A stretch of 64,000 nt of DNA. Origin: SIG455 sp045646385 (GTDB taxonomy: Bacteria; Bacillota; Clostridia; UMGS1810). Each line of letters opens with the position of its first letter. The first letter of the stretch is position 1. Made by a program: the position numbers and the translations under genes. Positions 16,918 through 25,957 of this stretch are shown here, one piece after another. Below the pieces are notes generated by a model. The model was not told where the DNA came from and did not search any database. It worked only from the letters and a program-made list of their open reading frames with translations. The stretch is taken from contig JAZRKQ010000016.1 of assembly GCA_045646385.1 (NCBI GenBank), forward strand, positions 104,471-168,470. Direction: 5' to 3'.

Positions 16918-18048
16918 ATGAAAAAAATTATGCTAATAATTTTGATATACTTCATTTTTTGTCCAAAAGTTATGGCAAACGAAAATCAAATTGAAGGTAC
17001 GATATATAAAGAAAGCGAGATAGCGAATATAGCAGACAGCAATTCACAAATAATTGAAATTATTCCAAATTTCAGTTTTGAAAACTTTATTGAGAACATC
17101 AAAAATGGTAATTCATTATTTGAACCAAAATCTATAATTTCTTCTTTTTTGAACTTATTTGCAAACGAAATATATATAAATATAAATGTTATGTTTATAA
17201 TTATTGTACTATCAATTATTTGGGGAATAATATCTAATATACGCAGTTCATACAACTCAAAAGCAATTTCTGATACGGCATTTTTTGCTTTTTATTCTGT
17301 TTTTTTAGGAATGATAATTAATGGATTAAATCAATGTATGAATCTTGCTAAAACGGTTGTATCTGACCAAGTGGTTTTTATGAAAGCGGCGGTGCCGGTG
17401 TACAGCGCTTTAATAATGAGTACAGGCAAAGTATCAACTGCAGTGGGTATGGAACCAATATTTTTATATTTTATACAATTGATAAGTTCCCTGATGGAAA
17501 AATTTGTTCTTCCTCTTGTTTTTTGGATTACCATCTTAAATATAGTTAATTGCATTACAGAAAAATTCAGCATCAAAAAACTAATTGATTTTGTAAAACA
17601 AGTGATTAAATGGGGTTTAGGAATTCTTATGACCTTGTTTGTCGGCATTTTGGGAATGTCCGGTTTTACAGCATCCTCAGTAGATGGTTTAGGAATTAAA
17701 ACATTAAAATTTGCAGTGGGTAATTTTGTTCCGATAGTAGGAGGTTTGCTGTCGGATTCTGTCAATACCGTTATTGCATCAACTACCGTTTTAAAAAATG
17801 CAATGGGGACTGTTGGGGTAATAGTTATTATTCTGATGTGTGCAATGCCGCTGATTAAAATGCTGGCACTTATGCTTATATATAAACTTACGGCAGGTAT
17901 TATTGAACCTCTATCTGATAAAAGAGTAACAAAAATGATAAGTGAAGCAGGGAGTGCAGTTACATTTATTTTTTTGATTTTACTAACTGTAACAATTATG
18001 TTTATTCTTGGAATAACAATTGTAATAAGTGTTAATACCAAATTATAA
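16918..18048 (+). CDS. spoIIIAE: Stage III sporulation protein AE
   Basis: A 376-residue polytopic membrane protein with an N-terminal signal-like helix (residues about 2-20), a polar segment to about residue 80, and then seven or so membrane helices. This matches SpoIIIAE, the large permease-like component of the SpoIIIA complex. AGGGTG precedes the ATG. The antisense strand has a 294-codon open frame, which I regard as a composition artefact. Confidence 0.92.
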   Translation: MKKIMLIILIYFIFCPKVMANENQIEGTIYKESEIANIADSNSQIIEIIPNFSFENFIENIKNGNSLFEPKSIISSFLNLFANEIYININVMFIIIVLSIIWGIISNIRSSYNSKAISDTAFFAFYSVFLGMIINGLNQCMNLAKTVVSDQVVFMKAAVPVYSALIMSTGKVSTAVGMEPIFLYFIQLISSLMEKFVLPLVFWITILNIVNCITEKFSIKKLIDFVKQVIKWGLGILMTLFVGILGMSGFTASSVDGLGIKTLKFAVGNFVPIVGGLLSDSVNTVIASTTVLKNAMGTVGVIVIILMCAMPLIKMLALMLIYKLTAGIIEPLSDKRVTKMISEAGSAVTFIFLILLTVTIMFILGITIVISVNTKL

Positions 18049-18060
18049 TACGGAGGAAAA

Positions 18061-18519
18061 ATGTGGATTAGAACATACATAATGACAATAATAACTGTTG
18101 TTTTGCTATCTTCAATAACTGAGGCTCTAATGCCGGAAACAGATATGAAAAAGCATTTATCTTTGGTTGTTGGTTTAGTAGTGTTGTTTGCTATGGCAAA
18201 ACCACTTATTTCCATTCCACAATTTGCAGTGGAAGATATGATTTTTCGTATCGAAGAAGATGTTAGTTCTTCTTCAAAAAAAATAAATAAAAAAATAGAA
18301 GAGACACAGATAAATATTGTAAATAATCAATTTTCAAGGTCGTTATCAGAAACAATCTCAAAGTCAGTTTATTCATCTTGCGGAATTAAATGTAATGTAG
18401 ATATATCAATTAATAATGGTACTATTGAAAAAGTTTTTATTGATGCTTATGAAAATGATGCCATCAAAAATTTTATAAAAAATAATTATGGGCTTGAATG
18501 CACTTTTCAAAAGGAATGA
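18061..18519 (+). CDS. spoIIIAF: Stage III sporulation protein AF
   Basis: A 152-residue protein with two N-terminal membrane helices (about 5-24 and 35-55) and a soluble C-terminal domain. Such a domain is compared in the literature with the ring-forming fold of secretion systems. CGGAGG directly precedes the ATG. It is sixth in the spoIIIA order, where SpoIIIAF is expected. Confidence 0.9.
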   Translation: MWIRTYIMTIITVVLLSSITEALMPETDMKKHLSLVVGLVVLFAMAKPLISIPQFAVEDMIFRIEEDVSSSSKKINKKIEETQINIVNNQFSRSLSETISKSVYSSCGIKCNVDISINNGTIEKVFIDAYENDAIKNFIKNNYGLECTFQKE

Positions 18520-18525
18520 TGACCA

Positions 18526-19071
18526 ATGAAAAATTTTGAATTATTTAAAAAAATGCGTTTAGAAAAAAAGACATTGTATATTTTCCTTTCTGTTGGAATA
18601 CTTATTTTAATATTAAGCAATATGTTTGCTAATTCAAATGAGAAAAATACTAATAAATCAGAATCACCCAATATTATATCAAAGGAAAATGATGAAATAA
18701 GATTGGAAAAAATACTTTCTAAAGTGCATGGCGCAGGCAAAACTGATGTTATGATTACATATGACACAGGAATTGAGAAAGTTACCATCCAAAACAGTAA
18801 AATCAGTAAATCGTCTTCCAATGATACAGAGAAATCAGGAGGGGAGGAAATGACAAACGAAATTTCTGAAGAACGCCAAACTGTTATGAATGGCAGTGGC
18901 AATTCGCAGACACCTTTTATTACAAAAGAAGTAAACCCGCGAGTGCGTGGTGTTTTAGTTGTGGCTGACGGCGCAGGGGATGAAATTGTACGTTATAATT
19001 TAACAAATGCCGTCGCAGCAGTTTTAGATGTACCGTATTACAGAATACAGGTGTTAAAAAAATCAAATTAA
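18526..19071 (+). CDS. spoIIIAG: Stage III sporulation protein AG
   Basis: A 181-residue protein with a single N-terminal membrane helix (about residues 19-36) and a soluble ring-building-motif domain. The C-terminal part contains 'PRVRGVLVVADGAGDE', a hallmark of SpoIIIAG. In spore formers it oligomerises into a large ring between mother cell and forespore. Only a weak AAGGAATG site precedes the ATG. The linker at about residues 95-125 is rich in Ser, Asn and Glu. Confidence 0.92.
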   Translation: MKNFELFKKMRLEKKTLYIFLSVGILILILSNMFANSNEKNTNKSESPNIISKENDEIRLEKILSKVHGAGKTDVMITYDTGIEKVTIQNSKISKSSSNDTEKSGGEEMTNEISEERQTVMNGSGNSQTPFITKEVNPRVRGVLVVADGAGDEIVRYNLTNAVAAVLDVPYYRIQVLKKSN

Positions 19072-19091
19072 TATACAGGAGGAATGGGAAA

Positions 19092-19616
19092 ATGACTGTT
19101 TTACACAAAAAGCAAATTGTTTTAGGCGCACTTATTGTTATGGTGGGAGTGGCAGGTTATCTTAACTGGAAATACGAAGGTACAACTTCTCCTGATTCTC
19201 AAACGACCGTAACAATATCTGAAGATAACGAAAACGCAACACTTGGCGAGGCAACAATGGTTGGAAAAACAGATGCCAATTATTTTATGACTTGCAGAAA
19301 CAACAGAGAAGTGGTTCGTTCAAAAGCAATAGAAATATTAAAATCAACTATTGATAATCCTAATTCTTCTCAAGAAGCAAAGTCAAAAGCGGAAAAAGAA
19401 ATGCTCGATATTAGTAATAATGTTGAATCGGAAGGTAATATAGAAAATTTAATAAAAGCAAAAGGCTTTGAAGATGTGGTTGTTTTTATTAATGATAATA
19501 ATATTACTGTAACTGTAAAATCTCAAGGACTTACAGCACCGGAAACTGCTAAAATTAAAGACATAGTTATTGAAGAAACAGGAAATAATAATATAAAAAT
19601 AGTTGAAGTTAAATAA
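19092..19616 (+). CDS. spoIIIAH: Stage III sporulation protein AH
   Basis: A 174-residue protein with an N-terminal membrane helix (about residues 8-25) and a soluble domain similar to YscJ/FliF ring proteins at about 65-174. SpoIIIAH binds SpoIIQ across the intermembrane space; no spoIIQ gene is in this window. AGGAGG precedes the ATG. It is the last gene of the spoIIIA operon. Confidence 0.92.
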   Translation: MTVLHKKQIVLGALIVMVGVAGYLNWKYEGTTSPDSQTTVTISEDNENATLGEATMVGKTDANYFMTCRNNREVVRSKAIEILKSTIDNPNSSQEAKSKAEKEMLDISNNVESEGNIENLIKAKGFEDVVVFINDNNITVTVKSQGLTAPETAKIKDIVIEETGNNNIKIVEVK

Positions 19617-19631
19617 AAAGTGTGGTATACT
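19603..19631 (+). promoter_or_regulatory. SigA-type promoter before the Asp23 gene
   Basis: TTGAAG, 17 bases, TATACT, overlapping the last codons of spoIIIAH. It would give vegetative expression of the following gene independent of the sporulation operon. Confidence 0.5.
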
Positions 19632-19665
19632 AATCTCATGATAATCATTTGGGAGGTTGTTTTTG

Positions 19666-20064
19666 ATGGAAAATATTTTCGAAAACGGTAACATAAAGAT
19701 TTCGGATGAGGTTATATCTACTATTGCAACTATTGCTGTTTCAGAAGTAAGCGGTGTTCACGGCATGGGGGGAACCTTAGCCGGAGATTTAGTTGAAAAA
19801 TTTGGCAAGAAAACTATGACTAAAGGCGTAAAAGTAACATTAGAATCTGATGAAGTTGTATTAGATTTGAATGTTGTGCTGAAATATGGTGTAAGAATCC
19901 CTGAAATAGCATGGAATATTCAGGAAAATGTAAAAAAATCAGTTGAATCAATGACAGGTCTTACAGTAACTAAAGTTAATGTTCGTATTGTTGGAATTGA
20001 AGTAGATAAGGATGAAAAAACAACTGAGGTTTCTGCCGACGATATGTCAGAAGAAAATAATTGA
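19666..20064 (+). CDS. Asp23/Gls24 family envelope stress protein
   Basis: A 132-residue protein of the Asp23/Gls24 (DUF322) family, shown by ISDEVISTIATIAVSEVSGVHGM near the start and the 'VNVRIVGIEV' strand near the end. Family members are abundant peripheral membrane proteins linked to cell-envelope homeostasis. The ATG at 19666 is used: GGGAGG stands 9 bases upstream, and TTG codons between them are less likely starts. The position between spoIIIAH and nusB is common in Clostridia. A strong terminator follows. Confidence 0.9.
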   Translation: MENIFENGNIKISDEVISTIATIAVSEVSGVHGMGGTLAGDLVEKFGKKTMTKGVKVTLESDEVVLDLNVVLKYGVRIPEIAWNIQENVKKSVESMTGLTVTKVNVRIVGIEVDKDEKTTEVSADDMSEENN

Positions 20065-20075
20065 TAAAAATTCTG

Positions 20076-20117
20076 CCCCTGATTGATTTTTTTGTCGATC
20101 AGGGGTTTATTTTTTTA
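20076..20117 (+). terminator. Terminator after the Asp23 gene
   Basis: CCCCTGATTGA and TCGATCAGGGG pair around a T-rich loop and are followed by TTTATTTTTTT. It separates the Asp23 gene from the nusB operon. Confidence 0.9.
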
Positions 20118-20174
20118 AAATTTTATATTATAATGTAAATATATGCTTGTATTTTAACTTTCGGAGGAAAAAAC

Positions 20175-20576
20175 ATGAGTAGACGAGAAGCACGTGACAC
20201 TGCATTTAAATTAATATTTGAAATTCCTTTTCATGGGTGCAATTACAAAGATAGAATTGATTTCTTTATTGAACACATTGATATCGAACTATCTGATAGT
20301 GATAAAGATTACGTTAAAAAATGTGTTTCTGTTTGTTTTGAAAATCTTTCTGACATTGATGATAAAATTACACCTTTACTCAACAAATGGACACTTTCGA
20401 GATTACCCAAAGTTTCTCTTTCTGTATTGCGACTTGGCGTTGCTGAAATGTTATATTTTGATGAAATACCATATCAGGTTTCTATTAACGAGGCTGTTGA
20501 ACTTGCAAAAGAATATGGAGACGATGATGCACCAGCCTTTATAAATGGTGTTCTTGATAAAATTGCAAAGCAGTAA
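20175..20576 (+). CDS. nusB: Transcription antitermination factor NusB
   Basis: A 133-residue all-helical protein starting with the family signature MSRREARDTAFKLIFE. It ends with the conserved 'FINGVLDKIA' helix. NusB binds boxA RNA with NusE (S10) and supports rRNA antitermination. It begins the nusB-xseA-xseB-dxs-tlyA gene order typical of Clostridia. CGGAGG precedes the ATG. Confidence 0.95.
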   Translation: MSRREARDTAFKLIFEIPFHGCNYKDRIDFFIEHIDIELSDSDKDYVKKCVSVCFENLSDIDDKITPLLNKWTLSRLPKVSLSVLRLGVAEMLYFDEIPYQVSINEAVELAKEYGDDDAPAFINGVLDKIAKQ

Positions 20577-20591
20577 TTTTTGGAGGCATTT

Positions 20592-21785
20592 ATGGCAGTA
20601 GTTACAGTAAGCCAACTGAACAACTATATGAAGCGTTATATAGATAATAACGTTCATCTTACTAATTTGTATGTCAAGGGTGAAATTTCAAATTATAAAA
20701 AGCACTATTCCGGTCATATCTATATGACTTTAAAAGATGAGGGCAGTGCGATTAAAGCGGTAATGTTTAAATGGAGTGCGTCTTCACTTAAATTTGATAT
20801 AGAAAATGGAATGTGCGTAATAGCCTGCGGAAAAGTTTCTGTGTTTGAACGCGACGGTCAATATCAGTTATATATAGACTCTATGACTCCAGACGGAGTA
20901 GGGGAGTTGTACGTTGCATATGAACAACTAAAACAAAAACTTGAAAAAGAAGGGCTTTTTGAATCTTCTGCAAAAAAACCTATACCCACATATCCTCGTC
21001 GTATAGGTGTAGTTACATCTCCGACCGGCGCAGCAGTACGGGATATCATAAATGTAATTACAAGACGATATAATTTAGCGGATATTTATATCTATCCTGC
21101 ACAAGTTCAAGGCATTGGCGCCGGGGAATCAGTCGCTAAAGGGATTGATTTTTTTAATAAAAATAATCTTGCCGATATACTTATTGTTGGTAGAGGCGGT
21201 GGCTCTATTGAAGATTTGTGGGCTTTCAATGAAGAAGTAGTTGCACGCTCTATTTTTAATTCAAAAATACCTGTAATTTCTGCTGTGGGTCATGAAACAG
21301 ATTTTACAATCTCTGATTTTGTTGCGGATTTAAGAGTTCCAACACCTTCTGCCGCAGCGGAAATGTCTGTTCCAAACACACTTGAATTGCGTTCCAACTT
21401 GCAAATGACCTCTGCTAAATTACTTACTCTTTTGGGCAGACTTTGTGACGTTAAGCGCCAAAAATTAGACAAACTAATTGCCAATCCGGTCTTATCTGAT
21501 TTTTCTTCAACAATTGCTGAAAAACGCATGGTTGTAGATAGTTTATATAAAGAATGCTTTGACTTATATCACAAAATATTTACAGATAAAAATTACAAAT
21601 TCACAACTATTGCCTCAAAACTTGAAGTGTTGAATCCAATGTCTGTTTTGCGCAGGGGATATTCTATTGCACAGAAAAACGGTAATAATGTAAAATCTGT
21701 TAATGAACTTTCTGTTAATGATAAATTTGAACTGATATTAAAAGATGGCAAACTAAATTGTTGTGTTATTGATAAGGAGAATTAA
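20592..21785 (+). CDS. xseA: Exodeoxyribonuclease VII large subunit
   Basis: A 397-residue protein with an N-terminal OB fold (VTVSQLNNYMK..., VKGEISNYKKH, residues about 3-95). A catalytic core follows with IGVVTSPTGAAVRDI, 'GRGGGSIEDLWAFNEE' and 'GHETDFTISDFVADLRVPTPSAAA'. A coiled-coil C-terminal part runs to a 'RRGYSI' end. With XseB it degrades single-stranded DNA from both ends. The ATG at 20592 is placed by GGAGG six bases upstream. It is shorter than the E. coli protein, as in other Firmicutes. Confidence 0.95.
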   Translation: MAVVTVSQLNNYMKRYIDNNVHLTNLYVKGEISNYKKHYSGHIYMTLKDEGSAIKAVMFKWSASSLKFDIENGMCVIACGKVSVFERDGQYQLYIDSMTPDGVGELYVAYEQLKQKLEKEGLFESSAKKPIPTYPRRIGVVTSPTGAAVRDIINVITRRYNLADIYIYPAQVQGIGAGESVAKGIDFFNKNNLADILIVGRGGGSIEDLWAFNEEVVARSIFNSKIPVISAVGHETDFTISDFVADLRVPTPSAAAEMSVPNTLELRSNLQMTSAKLLTLLGRLCDVKRQKLDKLIANPVLSDFSSTIAEKRMVVDSLYKECFDLYHKIFTDKNYKFTTIASKLEVLNPMSVLRRGYSIAQKNGNNVKSVNELSVNDKFELILKDGKLNCCVIDKEN

Positions 21786-21786
21786 A

Positions 21787-22029
21787 ATGGCTGATAAAAA
21801 AGCAACTTTTGAAGAAAATATAATTGAACTTGAACAAATAATTGAATCTTTGGAAAAAGGCGACGTACCTTTGGATAAATGCCTTTCTCTCTTCGAAAAT
21901 GGTGTAAGACTTTCTAAAGAATGTATGACTATGCTTGATAATGCTGAACAAAAAATTAAATTGCTCACAGAATCCGAAAGCGGAAGCATTTTGGAAACTG
22001 ATTTTGTAGTTGAGACAGAAAATATTTAA
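21787..22029 (+). CDS. xseB: Exodeoxyribonuclease VII small subunit
   Basis: An 80-residue helical protein with the family pattern FEENIIELEQIIESLEKGDVPLD and 'LFENGVRLSKEC'. It is the small partner of XseA, whose stop codon lies just upstream. AAGGAG within the last codons of xseA serves the ATG at 21787. Confidence 0.95.
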   Translation: MADKKATFEENIIELEQIIESLEKGDVPLDKCLSLFENGVRLSKECMTMLDNAEQKIKLLTESESGSILETDFVVETENI

Positions 22030-22055
22030 TAATTCGCTTTTAGAGGTGTAAAATA

Positions 22056-22508
22056 ATGGGATTCCATTTGAAAGAAGTTTTTGGTAACGATATTATAAAT
22101 GCAACTGTACTGGCATGGACGATTGCTCAAATTTTAAAACTTTTTACGTACTATGGTTCAGAAAGAAAGTTTGATTTTAAGCGTATTTGGGGTTCGGGTG
22201 GTATGCCCAGTTCACATTCTGCCGGAATGACAGCAATGTCTGTAATGGTTCTTAGGATATGCGGTTTTACATCTACAGAATTTGCAGTTAGTTTAATTAT
22301 TACTATTATTGTGATGTATGATGCTCGTGGAGTAAGACGCGCTACTGGTGAGCATGCTACTATTATAAATAAAATGATGAGTTTATACAATGACGGTGAA
22401 TCTGTTTTTGGTGATAAATATTTAAAAGAACTTATTGGACATACACCGTTTCAGGTTTTTATGGGGGCACTTCTAGGAATCGTAATAGCATTACTTTATA
22501 GATTGTAA
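22056..22508 (+). CDS. Divergent PAP2-family membrane protein (DUF212)
   Basis: A 150-residue membrane protein of the divergent PAP2 (DUF212, YuiD-like) family. It shows 'GSGGMPSSHSAGMTA' and 'YDARGVRRATGEHA', which correspond to the phosphatase-like motifs of this group. Its substrate is not established. The same gene is often found between xseB and dxs in Clostridia. About four hydrophobic segments are visible. TTAGAGGTG precedes the ATG. Confidence 0.88.
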   Translation: MGFHLKEVFGNDIINATVLAWTIAQILKLFTYYGSERKFDFKRIWGSGGMPSSHSAGMTAMSVMVLRICGFTSTEFAVSLIITIIVMYDARGVRRATGEHATIINKMMSLYNDGESVFGDKYLKELIGHTPFQVFMGALLGIVIALLYRL

Positions 22509-22540
22509 TATTTATTATACAACAGAAAAGAGAAATACAA

Positions 22541-24388
22541 ATGAAAATTCTTGATACTGTAAATATTCCTTCGGATTTAAAAAAATTGAATAATGAACAA
22601 CTGAATGTCTTATGTGACGAAATTAGAAAGTTTACTGTTGACGCGGTTATGAAAAGCGGTGGACATCTTGCATCTAATCTCGGAGTTACAGAACTTACAG
22701 TTGCTCTGCTTAAATCATTCAATTTACCAAATGATAAGATTGTATATGATGTAGGCCATCAAAGTTATGTTCATAAAATACTTACCGGCAGAAAAGACAA
22801 ATTTGACACTTTACGATGCTTAAATGGATTGTCAGGCTTTCCTAAAACGCAAGAGAGTGAATATGATTCTTTCAATACAGGACATGCCAGTACATCTATT
22901 TCTGCTGCACTTGGAATGGCAAGAGCAAGGGATTTGAACAATGAGAATTATAATGTTGTTGCAGTCATTGGTGATGGGGCAATTTCAGGCGGAATGGCGT
23001 TTGAAGGATTAAATGATGCGGGTTCAAGCAAGACAAAACTTATTATTGTATTAAACGATAATGAAATGTCTATCGAAAAGAATGTGGGTGGTTTATCTAC
23101 ATATCTTAATAAAATACGAACTGCACCCAGATATAATAAAACAAAGGATAATATCCATGATTTTTTAAATAAATTTGGGAATATTGGTAATGTGTTAGAA
23201 AAAGGCATAAAAGGAGTAAAAGATAGTATCAAATATGCATATACCTCAGGAGCATTATTTGAATTTTTAGGTTTTACCTATTTGGGGATTTGTGATGGTA
23301 ACGATATATCCCAGATGTGTTCTGTATTTAACAGAGCAAAAAATATTGAAGGACCAGTTTTAATACACGTATCAACCAAAAAGGGACTCGGATATGCAGA
23401 TGCAGAAGTTAACCCTGAAAAATATCATGGTGTTAGTCGTGCCACCACGTCTATAAAAAGAAATGATATCATTTATTCTAATGCTTTTGGCAGTCTTCTG
23501 TGTATTAATGCTGAAAAAAATGATAAAATTACTGCTATCACAGCGGCTATGCCATCAGGATGCGGCCTAAATGAATTTGCGTTAAGATTTCCTCAGCGTT
23601 TCTTTGACGTGGGGATTGCTGAGCAACACGCTGTTACAATGTCTGCCGGGCTTGCTATTTCCGGTATTGTACCGGTTGTATGCATATACTCAACTTTTTT
23701 GCAAAGAGCGTATGACCAAATACTTCACGATGTTTGTATGCAAAACTTACACGTTATATTTGCTATTGACAGAGCCGGTATTGTTGGCGAAGACGGAGAA
23801 ACTCATCAAGGGGTATTTGATTTTTCTTTTTTACTGCATATACCCAATATAGTTGTACTTGCGCCAAGTTGTTATGACGAATTAAAAAATATGCTGGACT
23901 GGGCAGTTAATCAATGTAATGCTCCGGTTTCAATCCGATATCCACGTGGAAATGTAAAATTCAGAGAATGTTCTGCATTTGAATTTTCAAAAGCAGAACA
24001 ATTGACTTCCGGAGATGATATAACAATTATCACAGCCGGAAATATGGTAGATACGGCTATTGAAGTATACGAAAAATTAAAAGATTCCGGAATTACTGCA
24101 GAAGTTATTAATTTGCGTACAGTTAAGCCTTTCGATAAAGAAACGGTTTTTTCAAGTTTGGATAAAACAGGTTTTTTTGTCTCTATTGAAGACAACATGA
24201 AAATCGGTGGCATGGGTGAATATATATATTGTGAATATGACAAACCAGTCAAGGCAATTTACTTTGGGTATGACGAATTTATTCAGCATGGCAGACCGGA
24301 AGAATTATATGAATTGTATGGTATGAGCAGTAATAAAATTACTGAAAAAATTATAAAGGAGTGGCAAAGTTTTGCAAAACAGGCTTGA
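22541..24388 (+). CDS. dxs: 1-deoxy-D-xylulose-5-phosphate synthase
   Basis: A 615-residue thiamine-diphosphate enzyme that makes DXP from pyruvate and glyceraldehyde-3-phosphate, the first step of the MEP isoprenoid pathway. Visible signatures are VYDVGHQSYVHK, GDGAISGGMAFEGLN (thiamine site), FDVGIAEQHAVTMSAG in the pyrimidine-binding domain, and the C-terminal transketolase domain from about residue 485. Length is typical. The 3' end overlaps the start of tlyA by 17 bases. AAAGAG precedes the ATG. Confidence 0.96.
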   Translation: MKILDTVNIPSDLKKLNNEQLNVLCDEIRKFTVDAVMKSGGHLASNLGVTELTVALLKSFNLPNDKIVYDVGHQSYVHKILTGRKDKFDTLRCLNGLSGFPKTQESEYDSFNTGHASTSISAALGMARARDLNNENYNVVAVIGDGAISGGMAFEGLNDAGSSKTKLIIVLNDNEMSIEKNVGGLSTYLNKIRTAPRYNKTKDNIHDFLNKFGNIGNVLEKGIKGVKDSIKYAYTSGALFEFLGFTYLGICDGNDISQMCSVFNRAKNIEGPVLIHVSTKKGLGYADAEVNPEKYHGVSRATTSIKRNDIIYSNAFGSLLCINAEKNDKITAITAAMPSGCGLNEFALRFPQRFFDVGIAEQHAVTMSAGLAISGIVPVVCIYSTFLQRAYDQILHDVCMQNLHVIFAIDRAGIVGEDGETHQGVFDFSFLLHIPNIVVLAPSCYDELKNMLDWAVNQCNAPVSIRYPRGNVKFRECSAFEFSKAEQLTSGDDITIITAGNMVDTAIEVYEKLKDSGITAEVINLRTVKPFDKETVFSSLDKTGFFVSIEDNMKIGGMGEYIYCEYDKPVKAIYFGYDEFIQHGRPEELYELYGMSSNKITEKIIKEWQSFAKQA

Positions 24389-25172
24389 TGTTGAACTTGT
24401 AAATCGCGGATTGGCAGAAAGCCGTGAAAAAGCAAAGGCTTATATTATGGCTGGTTCTGTTTTTGTGGATGGCCAAAAAGCCTTTAAAGCCGGAGATAAA
24501 GTTAAAGATGGAATGCAACTTGAAGTGCGTGGAACACCAATTCCATTTGTTAGTCGCGGCGGATTAAAACTAGATAAAGCGATAAAAGTTTTTAATCTTG
24601 ATTTAACCGGTTTGGTATGCATGGATATAGGTGCTTCTACGGGCGGATTTACCGATTGTATGTTGCAAAATGGCGCTTCAAAGGTGTATTCTGTAGATGT
24701 CGGGTATGGACAACTTGCTTGGAAACTCCGGTGCGATGAGCGTGTTATAAATATCGAAAGAACAAATATACGTTATCTGGAACCGGAAACCATTGATGAT
24801 AATCTTGATTTTATTTCTATTGATGTGTCTTTTATATCATTAAAATTAGTATTGCCTGTAGTAAGTAAACTTTTGAAAGCCGGTGGACAATGTGTTGCTT
24901 TAATTAAACCACAATTCGAAGCAGGCAAAGAAGAAGTCGGAAAGAAAGGCGTTGTTCGAGAGTCTAAAATACACGAAAATGTTATTTCTAAATGCTTACA
25001 GTATGCCATTGATAATGGTCTTTCAGTAATTGATATTGATTTTTCACCTATAAAAGGGCCTGAAGGTAATATTGAGTTTCTGATGCACATATGTAAATCT
25101 GATCAAATAACTAACAATATAACCGATGAATATATAACTGAAGTTGTAGACAATTCTCACAGCAATAACTGA
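24372..25172 (+). CDS. tlyA: TlyA-family rRNA 2'-O-methyltransferase
   Basis: A 266-residue protein with an S4 RNA-binding domain at residues about 3-62 (LDVELVNRGLAESREKA). An FtsJ-like methyltransferase domain follows with the SAM motif DIGASTGGFTDCML at about 87-100 and the catalytic-type lysine in LIKPQFE. TlyA proteins methylate ribosomal RNA. It starts with TTG inside the end of dxs, after AAAGGAG. In many Clostridia the next genes are argR, recN, spoIVB and spo0A; here they are missing and radC follows. Confidence 0.92.
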   Translation: MQNRLDVELVNRGLAESREKAKAYIMAGSVFVDGQKAFKAGDKVKDGMQLEVRGTPIPFVSRGGLKLDKAIKVFNLDLTGLVCMDIGASTGGFTDCMLQNGASKVYSVDVGYGQLAWKLRCDERVINIERTNIRYLEPETIDDNLDFISIDVSFISLKLVLPVVSKLLKAGGQCVALIKPQFEAGKEEVGKKGVVRESKIHENVISKCLQYAIDNGLSVIDIDFSPIKGPEGNIEFLMHICKSDQITNNITDEYITEVVDNSHSNN

Positions 25173-25185
25173 CATAATATTTTTA

Positions 25186-25225
25186 AAAGGAGAAAACAGT
25201 GTTATTGGCGCTGTAGTGTTACAGA
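25186..25225 (+). promoter_or_regulatory. Five-codon upstream ORF with the only good ribosome binding site before radC
   Basis: AAAGGAG (25186-25192) is followed after 6 bases by GTG TTA TTG GCG CTG TAG. The radC ATG lies 9 bases after that TAG and has no site of its own. AGTGTTA occurs at both 25198 and 25215, so a small duplication may have created this. Reinitiation after the mini-ORF is a possible mechanism. Confidence 0.4.
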
Positions 25226-25942
25226 ATGTCAATTAAAATAGAAAACAAAAAAGATATTAATAAGCCTATTCATAGTGGTCATAGAAAAAGGGTTATCAAC
25301 AAATTTATTGAACACGGGCTGGATTCTTTTGAAGAACACGAAGTTTTAGAACTGTTACTATTTTTTTCTGTTCCGCGAATTGATACAAATCCACTTGCAC
25401 ACAGATTGATTGAAGAGTTTGGTTCATTACAAAATGTTTTGTCTGCCGAGCCCCAAGAATTAAAACTAGTTAAAGGAGTAGGGGACAACACCGCTGCTTT
25501 GATATCGTTATTCAGGAATATCAGGAAATATCAAAATACACAGTTGATTGAGAAAAATATACGATTTGATGCCACGCATGAAATAGGTGAGTTTTGTGTG
25601 AAGTATTTTTCTGAACATATTGATGAATCAGCAATTATGCTTTCTGTGGATTCAAAAAGACGTTTGAAAAAAGTTTCTGTTATAAGTAATGGCAATGTTA
25701 ATGAAACATATTTTGATATCAACAAAATAATGAAAGATGCATTAAATTTTCGTGCTGCTGGTGTGATTGTTGCTCATAATCATCCAAACGGGATATTACA
25801 ACCATCGACCAGTGATGTTATTTTAACTAAAGAGATTCATGATTTGTTGACGGGAGTACACATCCAGTTAATTGACCACATTATTTGTAATGAACGCTAT
25901 TTTACAAGTTTTAATGAGCGTGGGTTATTTGATAAATTTTAA
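25226..25942 (+). CDS. radC: RadC-family JAB domain protein
   Basis: A 238-residue protein of the RadC (UPF0758) family. An N-terminal helix-hairpin-helix region lies at about residues 20-90 (LKLVKGVGDNTAAL). The MPN/JAB domain follows, with the metal motif VIVAHNHPNG...S..D at about 178-198. The name comes from an old DNA-repair assignment; the molecular role remains uncertain. The frame is closed upstream by TAG, so ATG 25226 is the only reasonable start although the ribosome binding site lies 33 bases away. Confidence 0.92.
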   Translation: MSIKIENKKDINKPIHSGHRKRVINKFIEHGLDSFEEHEVLELLLFFSVPRIDTNPLAHRLIEEFGSLQNVLSAEPQELKLVKGVGDNTAALISLFRNIRKYQNTQLIEKNIRFDATHEIGEFCVKYFSEHIDESAIMLSVDSKRRLKKVSVISNGNVNETYFDINKIMKDALNFRAAGVIVAHNHPNGILQPSTSDVILTKEIHDLLTGVHIQLIDHIICNERYFTSFNERGLFDKF

Positions 25943-25957
25943 ATACAGGAGGCAATT

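Noticed and set aside
17331..18215. A 294-codon minus-strand frame opposite spoIIIAE
   Set aside because: It lies wholly opposite spoIIIAE/AF, has no ribosome site, and its Thr/Ile/Val-rich composition is what the antisense of a membrane protein gene gives.
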